From contig OX465579.1 in the NCBI GenBank assembly GCA_950022655.1, positions 179,680,303 to 179,744,302 of the forward strand: DNA of 64,000 nucleotides, read 5' to 3'. Below the pieces are notes generated by a model, which was not told where the DNA came from, made no database searches, and was given only the letters and a program-made list of their open reading frames with translations. Made by a program: the position numbers and the translations under genes. How positions within the stretch are numbered: position 1 is the first letter of the stretch; each line of letters opens with the position of its first letter. The DNA is from Alentia gelatinosa. Taxonomy: Eukaryota; Annelida; Polychaeta; Phyllodocida; Polynoidae. Of this stretch, positions 48,246 to 58,255 are shown piece after piece.

Positions 48246-48902
48246 ACTACCTTTCCTACCGTATAGTTGAGGATAAACATGTCTTACCGTATAACTTAGT
48301 ATAAACATGTCTTACCGTATAGTTTAGTAAAGATGTGTCTTACCATATAGTTTAGTATAAACGTGTCTTACCGTATAGCTTAGTATAAACGTGCCTTACC
48401 GTATAGTTGAGTATAAACGTGTCTTACCGTATAGCTTAGTAAAGATGTGTCTTACCGTATAGCTTGGTATAAACGTGTCTTACCGTATAGTTTAGTATAA
48501 ACGTGTCTTACCGTATAGCTTAGTATAAACGTGCCTTACCGTATAGTTGAGTATAAACGTGTCTTACCGTATAGCTTAGTAAAGATGTGTCTTACCGTAT
48601 AGCTTAGTATAAACGTGTCTTACCGTATAGCTTAGTATAAACGTGCCTTACCGTATGGTTGAGTATAAACGTGTCTTACTGTATAACTAAGTATAAACAT
48701 GTCTTACCGTATAGTTGAGTATGAACGTGTCTTACCGTATAGTTGAGTATAAACGTGTATTACCGTATAGTTTAGTATAAACGTGTCTTACCGTATAGTT
48801 GAGTATAAACGTATCTTACCGTAAATTTAGTATAAACGTGTCTTACCGTATAGTTGAGTATAAACGTGTCTTACCGTATAGCTAAGTATAAACGTGTCTT
48901 AC
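48246..48902. repeat. 28-bp minisatellite of the exon D donor border, about 23 copies
   Basis: On the minus strand units read ATACGGTAAGACACGTTTAT then ACTAAACT. The first part equals the end of calpain exon D (AATACG) plus its donor GTAAGACACG. GTAAGA is kept in virtually every copy, even where the preceding bases vary (ATACAGTAAGAC in one). It abuts the true donor at 48902. Confidence 0.95.
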
Positions 48903-49071
48903 CGTATTGCAGGCGACGAAGGCGCCGTTACGTAACGCTTGGCGCATGACGTCAAAGAGCTCGGGGCCCTTCATCTGTGGCGGGTAGTAGACTTCCGTCA
49001 GACCCCCCGTCAGGTCCAGCAGGCCCTCCGAGGCCTTGCCGCTCTGAAGGGCTTCGTAACATCCGTTCACT
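48903..49071 (-). CDS. Calpain exon D: protease core, FTGG region
   Basis: From CGCTCACAG|A to AATACG|GTAAGA, residues 155-210 after completing a Lys codon with exon C. VNGCYEALQSGKASEGLLDL, then TGGLTEVYYPP, matches the family's LNGSYEAL.GG...E...DFTGG. It ends GAFVACNT, equivalent to the stretch just before the His-containing exon. It ends in phase 0, matching exon E. Both borders are the sources of intronic arrays (acceptor array to the right, donor array to the left). Continuing past the donor gives VRHVYT and a stop. Confidence 0.95.
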
Positions 49072-50270
49072 CTGTGAGCGAAAGAGGAAGAGAGAGGGGA
49101 GAGTTTTAACTAGACTCAAACTCTGTAAGAGAGAGGGGAGACTTTTAACTAGACTCAAACCCTGTGGGCGAAAGGGGAGAGTTTTAACTAGACTCAAACT
49201 CTGTGGGCAAGAGAGGAGAGTTTTAACTAGACTCAAACTCTGTAAGAGAGGGGAGAGTTTTAACTAGACTCAAACTCTGTAAGAGAGGGGAGAGTTTTAA
49301 CTAGACTCAAACTCTGTAAGAGAGAGGAGAGTTTTAACTAGACTCAAACTCTGTGGGCGAGAGAGGGGAGAGTTATAACTACACTCAAACTCTGTACGAG
49401 AGGGGAGAGTTTTAACTAGACTCAAACTCTGTAAGAGAGAGAGGAGAGTTTTAAATAGACTTAAACTCTGTGGGCGAGAGAGGGGAGAGTTATAACTACA
49501 CTCAAACTCTGTACGAGAGGGGAGAGTTTTAACTAGACTCAAACTCTGTAAGAGAGAGGGGAGAGTTTTAAATAGACTTAAACTCTGTACGAGAGGGGAG
49601 AGTTTTAACTAGACTCAAACTCTGTAAGAGAGAGGGGAGAGTTTTAACTAGACTCAAACTCTGTAAGAGAGAGGAGAGTTTAAACTACCCTCAAACTCTG
49701 TAAGAGAGAGGGGAGAGTTTTAACTACACTCAAACTCTGTAAGAGAGAGGAGAGAGTTTTAACTACACTCAAACTCTGTAAGAGAGAGGAGAGAGTTTTA
49801 ACTACACTCAAACTCTGTAAGAGAGGGGAGAGTTTTAACTAGACTCAAACTCTGTGGGCGAGAGAGGGGAGTTTTAACTAGACTCAAACTCTGTAAGAGA
49901 GAGGGGAGAGTTTTAACTAGACTCAAACTCTGTGGGCGAGAGAGGGGAGTTTTAACTAGACTCAAACTCTGTAAGAGAGAGGGGAGAGTTTTAACTAGAC
50001 TCAAACTCTGTGGGCGAGAGAGGGGAGTTTTAACTAGACTCAAACTCTGTAAGAGAGAGGAGAGAGTTTTAACTAGACTCAAACTCTGTGGGCGAGAGGG
50101 GAGAGTTTTAACTAGACTCAAACTCTGTGGGCGAGAGGGGAGAGTTTTAACTAGACTCAAACTCTGTAAGAGAGACGGGGAGAGTTTTAACTAGACTCAA
50201 ACTCTGTGGGCGAGGGAGGGGAGTTTTAACTAGACTCAAACTCTGTAAGAGAGAGGGGAGAGTTTTAACT
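49072..50270. repeat. ~38-bp minisatellite of the exon D acceptor border, about 31 copies
   Basis: On the minus strand units read GTTAAAACTCTCCCCTCTCT, then CTTACAG|AGTTTGAGTCTA. This matches the true exon D acceptor region (GTTAAAACTCTCCCC... GCTCACAG|AGTGAACGG). Each unit thus carries a polypyrimidine tract and an AG acceptor plus 2-4 exon-derived bases. Unit length varies (35-40) through GA-repeat changes. Antisense frames with SLSLVKTL are by-products. Confidence 0.94.
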
Positions 50271-50275
50271 AGACT

Positions 50276-51190
50276 TATATATCAGGAAACGTCCTTACTG
50301 TGGATGAAACGGTTTTCGTTCAATGAAAAAGAAGGAGACCCGTGTCGTCCACAGCCAGGACGTTTACTTATCATTATTCACCCTAAAATAATTCATTTTA
50401 AGCGATTTAAACCATCCTTTGTCATATTAATTATCCATGTCCACAAATATACCGAATCAGGTATTGCCTATACCTAGAGGGTCTATTGGTGGAGACTACC
50501 TTTTGGTTTCCCTGCAGAAAGGAACTACAAATCTGTTTGGGAATGTATTTTGCCGTAATTGATGACCTAGAGGCCCTTAATCAATGGATTTCAAATCTGT
50601 GATAAATGGTTTTGGTATCTGACAGAAACATCTGATAGAAACATGAGTGGTAGTTTACTGTGACCCTATACATTTTCGATGAGACTTGGTAACAGATGGA
50701 TAAAATCACAGTCGCAATGGGTCGGTGAGTAGAAGTGTGCATGCTACTTGTTGGTCCAATATTGTGAAATAGTTGTTAATTGATGTTTAATTCCGATCGC
50801 GCGAGAGGCAACACTGCATATGCGAGGTATCAATCTCTCAGCAGATATCCTGACCAGTAGCCAGGATATCTGTATGGAGAGTGTTGGAAATACTGGCGCT
50901 AAACAGCGCCAGAAATCCAACACCATTACCAATTGTACCAGTCCCTGTATCCCAGTGAGGAGGGGTAGTCATAGGATGCAGGGCCTGGAGCCAGTCACTG
51001 CCTCTCCCTGGCCAACCACACACACCAGAGAAAACACAGGTTCTTTTACCTGCCCCCCATCCTTCCCACTTTACATTTATAGTTGTATTATACTTGCTGG
51101 TTTATATAGCGGAATTTAAAAAAAAGAGAAAGGCTGGATAAAGAAAGTTTTCTTTTATGTTCCAAAAAACAAAACAAAAATTAAAAGAAA
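50276..51190. other. Unique intron segment with two adjacent hairpins
   Basis: At 50842-50872 CAGATATCCTG pairs perfectly with CAGGATATCTG around a 9-base loop. At 50881-50923 GTGTTGG and CTGGCGCT pair with AGCGCCAG and CCAACAC around a 4-base loop with a small internal bulge. No exon was recognised in the rest. Confidence 0.55.
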
Positions 51191-51194
51191 TTTC

Positions 51195-52460
51195 TACTGC
51201 CATTACAGCGTATGCTTTCTCTATGAGTATTATTACTCACTTGGCGTATGCTTTCTCTATCAGTTTTACTCACTTGGCGTATGCTTTCTCTATGAGTATT
51301 ACTCACTTGGCGTATGCTTTCTCTACGAGTATTATTACTCACTTGGCGTATGCTTTCTCTACGAGTATTATTACTCACTTGGCGTATGCTTTCTCTATGA
51401 GGTTTATTACTCACTTTGCGTATGCTTTCTCTATGAGTATTACTCACTTGGCGTATGCTTTCTCTACGAGTATTACTCACTTGGCGTATGCTTTCTCTAT
51501 GAGTATTACTCACTTGGCGTATGCTTTCTCTATGAGTATTACTCACTTGGCGTATGCTTTCTCTACGAGTATTACTCACTTGGCGTATGCTTTCTCTACG
51601 AGTTTTACTCACTTGGCGTATGCTTTCTCTACGAGTATTACTCACTCGGCGTATGCTTTCTCTATGAGTTTATTACTCACTCAGCGTATGCTTTCTCTAT
51701 GAGTATTACTCACTTGGCGTATGCTTTCTCTACGAGTATTATTACTCACTTGGCGTATGCTTTCTCTATCAGTGTTACTCACTTGGCGTATGCTTTCTCT
51801 ATGAGTATTACTCACTTGGCGTATGCTTTCTCTATGAGGTTTATTACTCACTTGGCGTATGCTTTCTCTATGAGTATAACTCACTCGGCGTATGCCTTCT
51901 CTACGAGTATTACTCACTTGGCGTATGCTTTCTCTATGAGTATTACTCACCCGGCGTATGCTTTCTCTATTAGTTTTATTACTCACTTGGCGTATGCTTT
52001 CTCTATGAGTATTACTAACCCGGCGTATGCTTTCTCTATGAGTATAACTCACTCGGCGTATGCCTTCTCTACGAGTATTACTCACTTGGCGTATGCTTTC
52101 TCTACGAGTATTACTCACTCGGCGTATGCTTTCTCTATGAGTATTACTCACTCGGCGTATGCCTTCTCTACGAGTATTACTCACTTGGCGTATGCTTTCT
52201 CTACGAGTATTACTCACTTGGCGTATGCTTTCTCTACGAGTATTACTCACTCGGCGTATGCTTTCTCTATGAGTTTTATTACTCACTTGGCGTATGCTTT
52301 CTCTATGAGTATTACTCACCCGGCGTATGCTTTCTCTATGAGTTTTATTACTCACTTGGCGTATGCTTTCTCTATGAGTATTACTCACCCGGCGTATGCT
52401 TTCTCTATGAGGTTTATTACTCACTTGGCGTATGCTTTCTCTATGAGTTTTATTACTCAC
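51195..52460. repeat. 33-bp minisatellite of the exon C donor border, about 37 copies
   Basis: On the minus strand units read ACTCATAGAGAAAGCATACG, then CCAA|GTGAGTAAT. The exon part encodes IEKAYAK, the last residues of calpain exon C, followed by its donor. Unit lengths of 30-36 are mostly multiples of three, so long frames with repeating SIRQVSNTHRE (minus) and [11 protein letters not shown] (plus) appear but are not genes. GTGAGT is kept in all but about one copy (GTTAGT near 52016). It abuts the true donor. Confidence 0.96.
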
Positions 52461-52648
52461 TTGGCGTATGCTTTCTCTATGAGCGCCGGCCACACCTCGT
52501 TGGGGTCCGACGCCTGCGCGTAGATGTACTCGCCGTCGCGGGTCGGGAGAAGGTCGTCGATGTAAACGTCGGTCCACGCCCCGAACCGCCAGAAGCGGAA
52601 GTGGTAAAGGCCTTTAGGGTTGAGCAGTGAGTTGTCAGCCGAGATCAC
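52461..52648 (-). CDS. Calpain exon C: protease core, FWRFG..DDLLPT region
   Basis: From GTTTTTCAG|GTG to GCCAA|GTGAGT, residues 92-153. It reads [20 protein letters not shown], then [20 protein letters not shown], then [13 protein letters not shown], matching the family's [20 protein letters not shown] / DDRLPT.DG.L / [20 protein letters not shown]. This is the second half of the IIa core and the start of IIb. It starts in phase 0 after exon B and ends two bases into a Lys codon. Both borders have been copied into introns. The codon after the donor is TGA. Confidence 0.96.
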
Positions 52649-53010
52649 CTGAAAAACAACAGAGGTAGAATGTGAGTTAACAGAGTTTACCTGTCAGAAA
52701 ACACAGATAACATGAATGTCAGCCGAGATCACCTGAAGACAACAGAGGTAGAATGTGAGTTAACAGAGTTTACCTGTCAGAAAACACAGATAACATGAAT
52801 GTCAGCCGAGATCACCTGAAGACAACAGAGGTAGAATGTGAGTTAACAGAGTTTACCTGTCAGAAAACACAGATAACATGAATGTCAGCCGAGATCACCT
52901 GAAGACAACAGAGGTAGAATGTGAGTTAGCGGAATTTACCTGTCAGAAAACACAGATAACGTGAATGTCAGCCGAGATCACCTGAAGACAACAGAGGTAG
53001 ATTGTGAGTT
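52649..53010. repeat. 83-bp array of the exon C acceptor border, four copies
   Basis: Each unit on the minus strand holds CTTCAG|GTGATCTCGGCTGACA, i.e. acceptor plus the first 15 or so bases of exon C. It then diverges to TTCATGTTATCTGTG and includes a second AG context, TGACAGGTAAACTCTG, that reads as both acceptor and donor. Four near-identical copies follow the true exon start; the last is truncated near 53010. Confidence 0.93.
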
Positions 53011-53279
53011 AACCGATATCAGGACATCAATGCTTAGGACTAACTCCCACCACCTCCTCTCTGGTGTCCCGCTCGGATGGCCGCTGGTCGAGGGTATTTT
53101 GCCTGCAACAAATTCCCCCAAAACTAAACGATTTGGGAACTAATCGTTGAATCCTGAATCGTTTGGTGTACATTAGACTTTAGCGGAGATCGTGTGACAC
53201 AGAATGTAGATAAAACTTATGTTAGCGGAGATCCCAGATAGTGAAGGGATCGTGTTTGCAGCAAGCTGAAAGTCTATAT
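53011..53279. other. Unique intron segment
   Basis: No exon seen. The word TAGCGGAGATC occurs twice near 53180 and 53223. Confidence 0.5.
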
Positions 53280-53750
53280 TATTATATACCTGTGGTAGTA
53301 TATCCTACACATGTATACTGCCCGCTCCTACCCATGTCATATTTATATATATTCGTACGACACCTATGTGACGTACGGGGTATGTATGTGGCGTACGGGG
53401 CATGTACGGCGGCGAAATCCAAAACCTCGCCCAGAAGCTTTTCCATACTATACCACCTACAAGAATACCGAAAATTAAATATGGCCCTGGAGCCTACTGA
53501 AAATAGGGATATCTCGCACCCTAGTCAGCTAACTCCAGAATAAACATTAACCTAAAAAAAAAAAGCACAGGTAAAAATTGGATGCTTTAAGGTATATAAT
53601 AATAGAAAACAGGTATACTGTGTCTGTACGTGATAAATACTTGATGATAAAATGAACGTCTGCCTTTGGCATCAGTTGGTTTTATCGTCAATTGTACCGC
53701 GTATTTATCACGTACAGCCACAGTAACCGTGTTTCCGTATATCACTTCTC
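53280..53750. mobile_element. Hairpin element, copy 2, interrupted by an A-tailed insertion
   Basis: The left part (CCTGTGGTAGTATATCCTAC, GTGACGTACGGGGTATGTAT, CGGCGGCGAAATCC) and the right hairpin (about 53590-53745) match the element at 22826-23180. Between CCAGAAGC and GTAAAAATTGG about 132 bases are inserted (about 53439-53570), ending AATAAACATTAACCT and 11 A, which looks like a retroposed 3' end. The insertion is absent from copy 1, giving the empty site. Confidence 0.8.
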
Positions 53751-54370
53751 CCTAACCTGTGCAGGGTATCTGAGCGTGTGTCCTGCACTCAATAAAGACG
53801 GTGGACTCAAGTCGACAGTAAAACAATGAGAGCGGGCAGGATGCTCGTACAACTCACGTCATCTACAGTTGTTATCCTTTTTCATTTCGTTTGTTCCCTC
53901 GCGCTGGGGTTTCGATCGGGATACAACTGGGGATGAACTGAAGTGTTAAGGGGAATCAATACTTCCCCCTGAGTTCTGCAGGCCGTGTAGGTAGGTGAGT
54001 AGGTCACGGGGTGCGGCAGGGAGGTGGTCGAATCGGTCTGTCACTTCATCTCCGCTCACCTCTATGCTGATGTTTCTCTCTATTCATGTTCACTTCTATA
54101 CCTCTGTATTTTCCATGGTCTCTTTTCTATCCCTTTGTTTCATTTCTTTCTCACTTTAGGCCTGTTTCCATTTCAATTGACCATCACCGATATCAAGTGA
54201 GGGACCACCGACGGACCTTTAGCACTGCTGACAATGGGCTTTTAGAAGAACTAAAAATATCTTTACCGTTTTCGTCGGGCAATGGAAACGGGCTTTACCC
54301 TCACTCCTTTATACACTCACTCTCTGAGACCCATTCTGTCTCTTATATCGACTTGGAACCACTAGCACAC
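53751..54370. other. Unique intron segment
   Basis: No exon recognised. The open frame from 54086 on is unremarkable until it enters the pyrimidine-rich repeat. Confidence 0.5.
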
Positions 54371-54374
54371 GCTC

Positions 54375-55069
54375 TCTCCTCTCTCTCTCTCTTACATTTT
54401 AATTCTCTCTCTCATTTCCCAATCCCTATCTCTCTCTCCAATCTCACTCCATTTCTCTCCTTTCTTACTCCCTTTCTCTCTCTGCTCTCCCTTCTTTCTC
54501 TCCCCTCTCCCTTCTCTTCTCTCTCTCTCCCTCTCTCTCCCTCACCCCTCTTACTTTTTATCCACTCCCTAACTCTCTCTCCAATCTCATTCCCTTTCTC
54601 TCCTTTCTTTCTCCCTTTCTCTCTCTGCTCTCCCTTCTTTCTCTCTCCTCTCCCTTCTCTCCTCTCTCTCTCCCTCTCTCCCTCACCCCTCTTACTTTTT
54701 ATCCACTCCCTAACTCTCTCTCCAATCTCATTCACTTTCTCTCCTTTCTTACTCCCTTTCTCTCTCTGCTCTCCCTTCTTTCTCTCCCCTCTCCCTTCTC
54801 TCCTCTCTCTCCCTCTCTCTCCCTCACCCCTCTTACTTTTTATCCACTCCCTAACTCTCTCTCCAATCTCACTCCATTTCTCTCCTTTCTTACTCCCTTT
54901 CTCTCTCTGCTCTCCCTTCTTTCTCTCCCCTCTCCCTTCTCTCCTCTCTCTCTTCCTCTCTCTCCCTCACCCCTCTTACTTTTTATCCACTCCCTAACTC
55001 TCTCTCGAATCTCTTTCCCTTTCTCTCCTTTCTTTCTCCCTTTCTCTCTCTGCTCTCCCTTCTTTCTCT

Positions 55070-55117
<48 letters not shown>

Positions 55118-55120
55118 CAT
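54375..55120. repeat. Pyrimidine-rich array of ~145-bp units ending in (CT)n
   Basis: About five copies of a unit containing CACCCCTCTTACTTTTTATC, CACTCCCTAACTCTCTCTCC and CTGCTCTCCCTTCTTTCTCT, then a pure CT run at about 55070-55115. Nearly all C and T on the plus strand for 740 bases, so it could form triplex (H-DNA) structures. The long plus-strand frame is compositional. Confidence 0.93.
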
Positions 55121-55469
55121 TCTCACTTTCTGTCTCTCCTCTCCCTGTTTCTTTCTAAACCACACAATAATTAGAAATTTAGGACCGACGTACTTTCCCG
55201 CAATCAGAACTCATTAGTGGACGATCTCATCAGAAGCTGATTGGACAGAAATGAGCGTTGTGTAACTAACCTAGCGGGCGATTCCGTAACGGGAGACCTC
55301 TATATGAGAGAACCCACCAGGACGCCAGTACGGTCGTGACGTAACACCCACGTGCTTCCGGTCGAAGAGGTGGGTTGTCATAGAAACCTTACAGATGGAT
55401 TCTGGGTAAAACATCAGGTGGTAGAGTGCTGAATTACGCTGGTTCCCTGGTCATTCGAAATAAATTTCG

Positions 55470-57620
55470 GGGGACTGTGGACAAAACGTGAGGGACGTGG
55501 GACAACTCGGGGTACCGTGGACAAAACGTGAGGGACGTGGGACAACTCAGGGTACCGTGGACAAAACGTGAGGGCCGTGGGACAACTCAGGGTACCGTGG
55601 ACAAAACGTGAGGGACGTGGGACAACTCGGGGGACCGTGGACAAAACGTGAGGGACGTGAGGCAACTCAGGGTACCGTGGACAAAACGTGAGGGACGTGA
55701 GGCAACTCAGGGTACCGTGGACAAAACGTGAGGGACATGGGACAACTCAGGGTACCATGGCCAAAACGTGAGGCACGTGGGACAATTGGGGTATCGTGGA
55801 CAAAACGTGAGGGACGTGGGACAACTCAGGGTACCGTGGACAAAATGTGAGGGACGTGGACAACTCAGGGTGGGACAACTCAAAACTAGCCACTGTAAGC
55901 CTATAAGGTAGGCATTTGGCACATGACTTGTTGAAACTGGAGCCGTTGGAAGATGGACTTATGTTGGTCCAAACGTAACTCCAGTATAAATAAAAGCTTT
56001 AAAAAAAATATTTAAAAAAGGGTACCGTGGACAAAACGTGAGGGACGTGGGACAACTCAGGGTACCGTGGACAAAACGTAAGGGATGTGGGACAATTGGG
56101 GTATCGTGGACAAAACGTGAGGGACGTGGGACAACTCAGGGTACCGTGGACTAAACGTGAGGGACGTGGGACAATTCGGGGGACCGTGGACTAAACGTGA
56201 GGGACGTGGGACAACTCGGGGGACCGTGGACAAAACGTGAGGGACATGGGACAACTCAGGGTACCATGGCCAAAACGTGAGGCACGTGGGACAATTGGGG
56301 TATCGTGGACAAAACGTGAGGGACGTGGGACAACTCAGGGTACCGTGGACAAAATGTGAGGGACGTGGACAACTCAGGGTGGGACAACTCAAAACTAGCC
56401 ACTGTAAGCCTATAAGGTAGGCATTTGGCACATGACTTGTTGAAACTGGAGCCGTTGGAAGATGGACTTATGTTGGTCCAAACGTAACTCCAGTATAAAT
56501 AAAAGCTTTAAAAAAAATATTTAAAAAAGGGTACCGTGGACAAAACGTGAGGGACGTGGGACAACTCAGGGTACCGTGGACAAAACGTGAGGGATGTGGG
56601 ACAATTGGGGTATCGTGGACAAAACGTGAGGGACGTGGGACAACTCAGGGTACCATGGACAAAACGTGAAGGACGTGGGACAACTCAGGGTACCGTGGAC
56701 AAAACGTGAGGGACGTGGGACAACTCAGGGTACCATGGACAAAATGTGAGGGACGTGGGACAACTCATGGTACCGTGGACAAAACGTGAGGGACATGGGA
56801 CAACTCAGGGTACCGTGGACAAAATGTGAGGGACATGGGACAACTCAGGGTACTGTGGACAAAACGTGAGGGACGTGGGACAACTCAGGGTACCGTGGAC
56901 AAAACGTGAGGGACGTGGGACAACTCGGGGGACCGTGGACAAAACGTGAGGGATGTGGGACAACTCAGGGTACCGTGGACAAAACGTGAGGGATGTGGGA
57001 CAACTCGGGGGACCGTGGACAAAACGTGAGGGATGTGGGACAACTCGGGGGACCGTGGACAAAACGTGAGGGATGTGGGACAGCTCAGGGTACCGTGGAC
57101 AAAACGTGAGGGATGTGGGACAACTCGGGGGACCGTGGACAAAACGTGAGGGACGTGGGACAACTCAGGGTACCGTGGACAAAACGTGAGGGACATGGGA
57201 CAACTCAGGGTACCATGGACAAAACGTGAGGGACGTGGGACAACTCAGGGTGGGACAACTCAAAACTAGCCACTGTAAGCCTATAAGGTAGGCATTTGGC
57301 ACATGACTTGTTGAAACTGGAGCCGTTGGAAGATGGACTTATGTTGGTCCAAACGTAACTCCAGTATAAATAAAAGCTTTAAAAAAAATATTTAAAAAAG
57401 GGTACCGTGGACAAAACGTGAGGGACGTGGGACAACTCAGGGTACCGTGGACAAAACGTGAGGGATGTGGGACAACTCAGGGTACCGTGGACAACACGTG
57501 AGGGATGTGGGACAACTCAGGGTACCGTGGACTAAACGTGAGGGACGTGGGACAACTCGGCGGACCGTGGACTAAACGTGAGGGACGTGGGACAACTCAG
57601 GAAACCGTGGACAAAACGTG
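55470..57620. repeat. 39-bp minisatellite, about 44 copies, with amplified insertions
   Basis: Unit GGTACCGTGGACAAAACGTG, then AGGGACGTGGGACAACTCA (variants CGGGGGACC, ATTGGGGTATC). It lies beside exon B's donor (46 bases away) without obvious exon sequence. Three copies of one insertion are embedded (see the next entry), so larger blocks (offsets 509 and 871) were duplicated after insertion. Antisense frames with RVVPRPSRFVHG are by-products. Confidence 0.95.
55883..57399 (+). mobile_element. Three copies of an A-tailed retroposon fragment (55883-56019, 56392-56528, 57263-57399)
   Basis: Each ~137-bp copy runs from AAACTAGCCACTGTAAGCCT through CTCCAGTATAAATAAAAGC to an A/T-rich tail. The copies are virtually identical, including the first flanking repeat, so one insertion was copied by expansion of the host array. 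The end CCAGTATAAATAAAA is shared with the element at 18992, identifying one retroposon family. Confidence 0.85.
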
Positions 57621-57665
57621 AAGGACTTGTTACGTTTCAGGCTTACGTGGCTGCCTACGGCCTAC

Positions 57666-57797
57666 CTTTGTCCAGATGTCTTTTCTGAGCGTGATGGCTG
57701 CGCATGCGCAGAGGAACCAGCAGTCTCCGAGGTCTCCCTGCACAATGTCGAGTCGACTGATGCCGTCCACGAAGAGCTGAGCATTGGCGGCAAGCTC
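57666..57797 (-). CDS. Calpain exon B: catalytic Cys
   Basis: From TATTTCAG|GAG to GACAAAG|GTAGGC, exactly 44 codons (residues 48-91), phase 0 at both ends. ELAANAQLFVDGISRLDIVQ, then GDLGDCWFLCACAAITL, holds the catalytic Cys73 in the invariant Q-G-x-L-G-D-C-W motif, with the preceding Gln as the likely oxyanion-hole residue. The following RKDIWTK leads into exon C. The Cys-to-His distance on the assembled protein is 151. The 5' border is duplicated twice in the upstream intron. Confidence 0.96.
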
Positions 57798-58250
57798 CTG
57801 AAATACCATGAAACAACAGAGTTTACGCAGCCACTCATTACAGAGATAAACTCATTACAGATGATATAATACATATGAGGTCAGTCGACTGATGCCATCC
57901 GTGAAGAGCTGAGCGTTGGCACCCGGCTTAAAATAGAAAACAAAAGAGTTTATGGAACTCATTAAAGAGAAAACTCATGAAAGAGAAAAACTCATTAAAG
58001 AGATAAACTCATTAAAGAGATAAACTCATTAGAGATGATATAATACACATGAGGTCAGTCGACTGATGCCATCCATGAAGAGCTGAGCGTTGGAAGCCAG
58101 CTAAAAATACAAAACAAAAGAGTTTATGGAACTCATTAGAGAGATAATCTCATTAGAGAGAAAACTCATTAAAGAGAAAACTCATTAAAGAGATAAACTC
58201 ATTAAAGAGATAAACCTAATAGAGAGATAAACATTACAGATAATATAATA
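57798..58250. repeat. Two intronic copies of the exon B acceptor border
   Basis: Minus-strand blocks at about 57882-57930 and 58056-58105 match exon B's start (AACGCTCAGCTCTTC, GGATGGCATCAGTCGAC) after diverged intron ends (TTTTAAG, TTTTTAG). The 5' few exon codons differ (GCCGGGTGCC, CTGGCTTCC in place of GAGCTTGCCG). Between them are short repeats of ACTCATTAAAGAGATAA. Confidence 0.88.
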
Positions 58251-58255
58251 TACTT

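Noticed and set aside
51157..52577. Open frames of 274-298 codons on both strands
   Set aside because: They are the 33-36 bp border array of exon C read in shifted frames; only the true exon C part (minus, 52461-52648) is coding.
54086..54997. 303-codon frame
   Set aside because: Almost entirely Ser/Leu/Pro from a CT-rich repeat; compositional.
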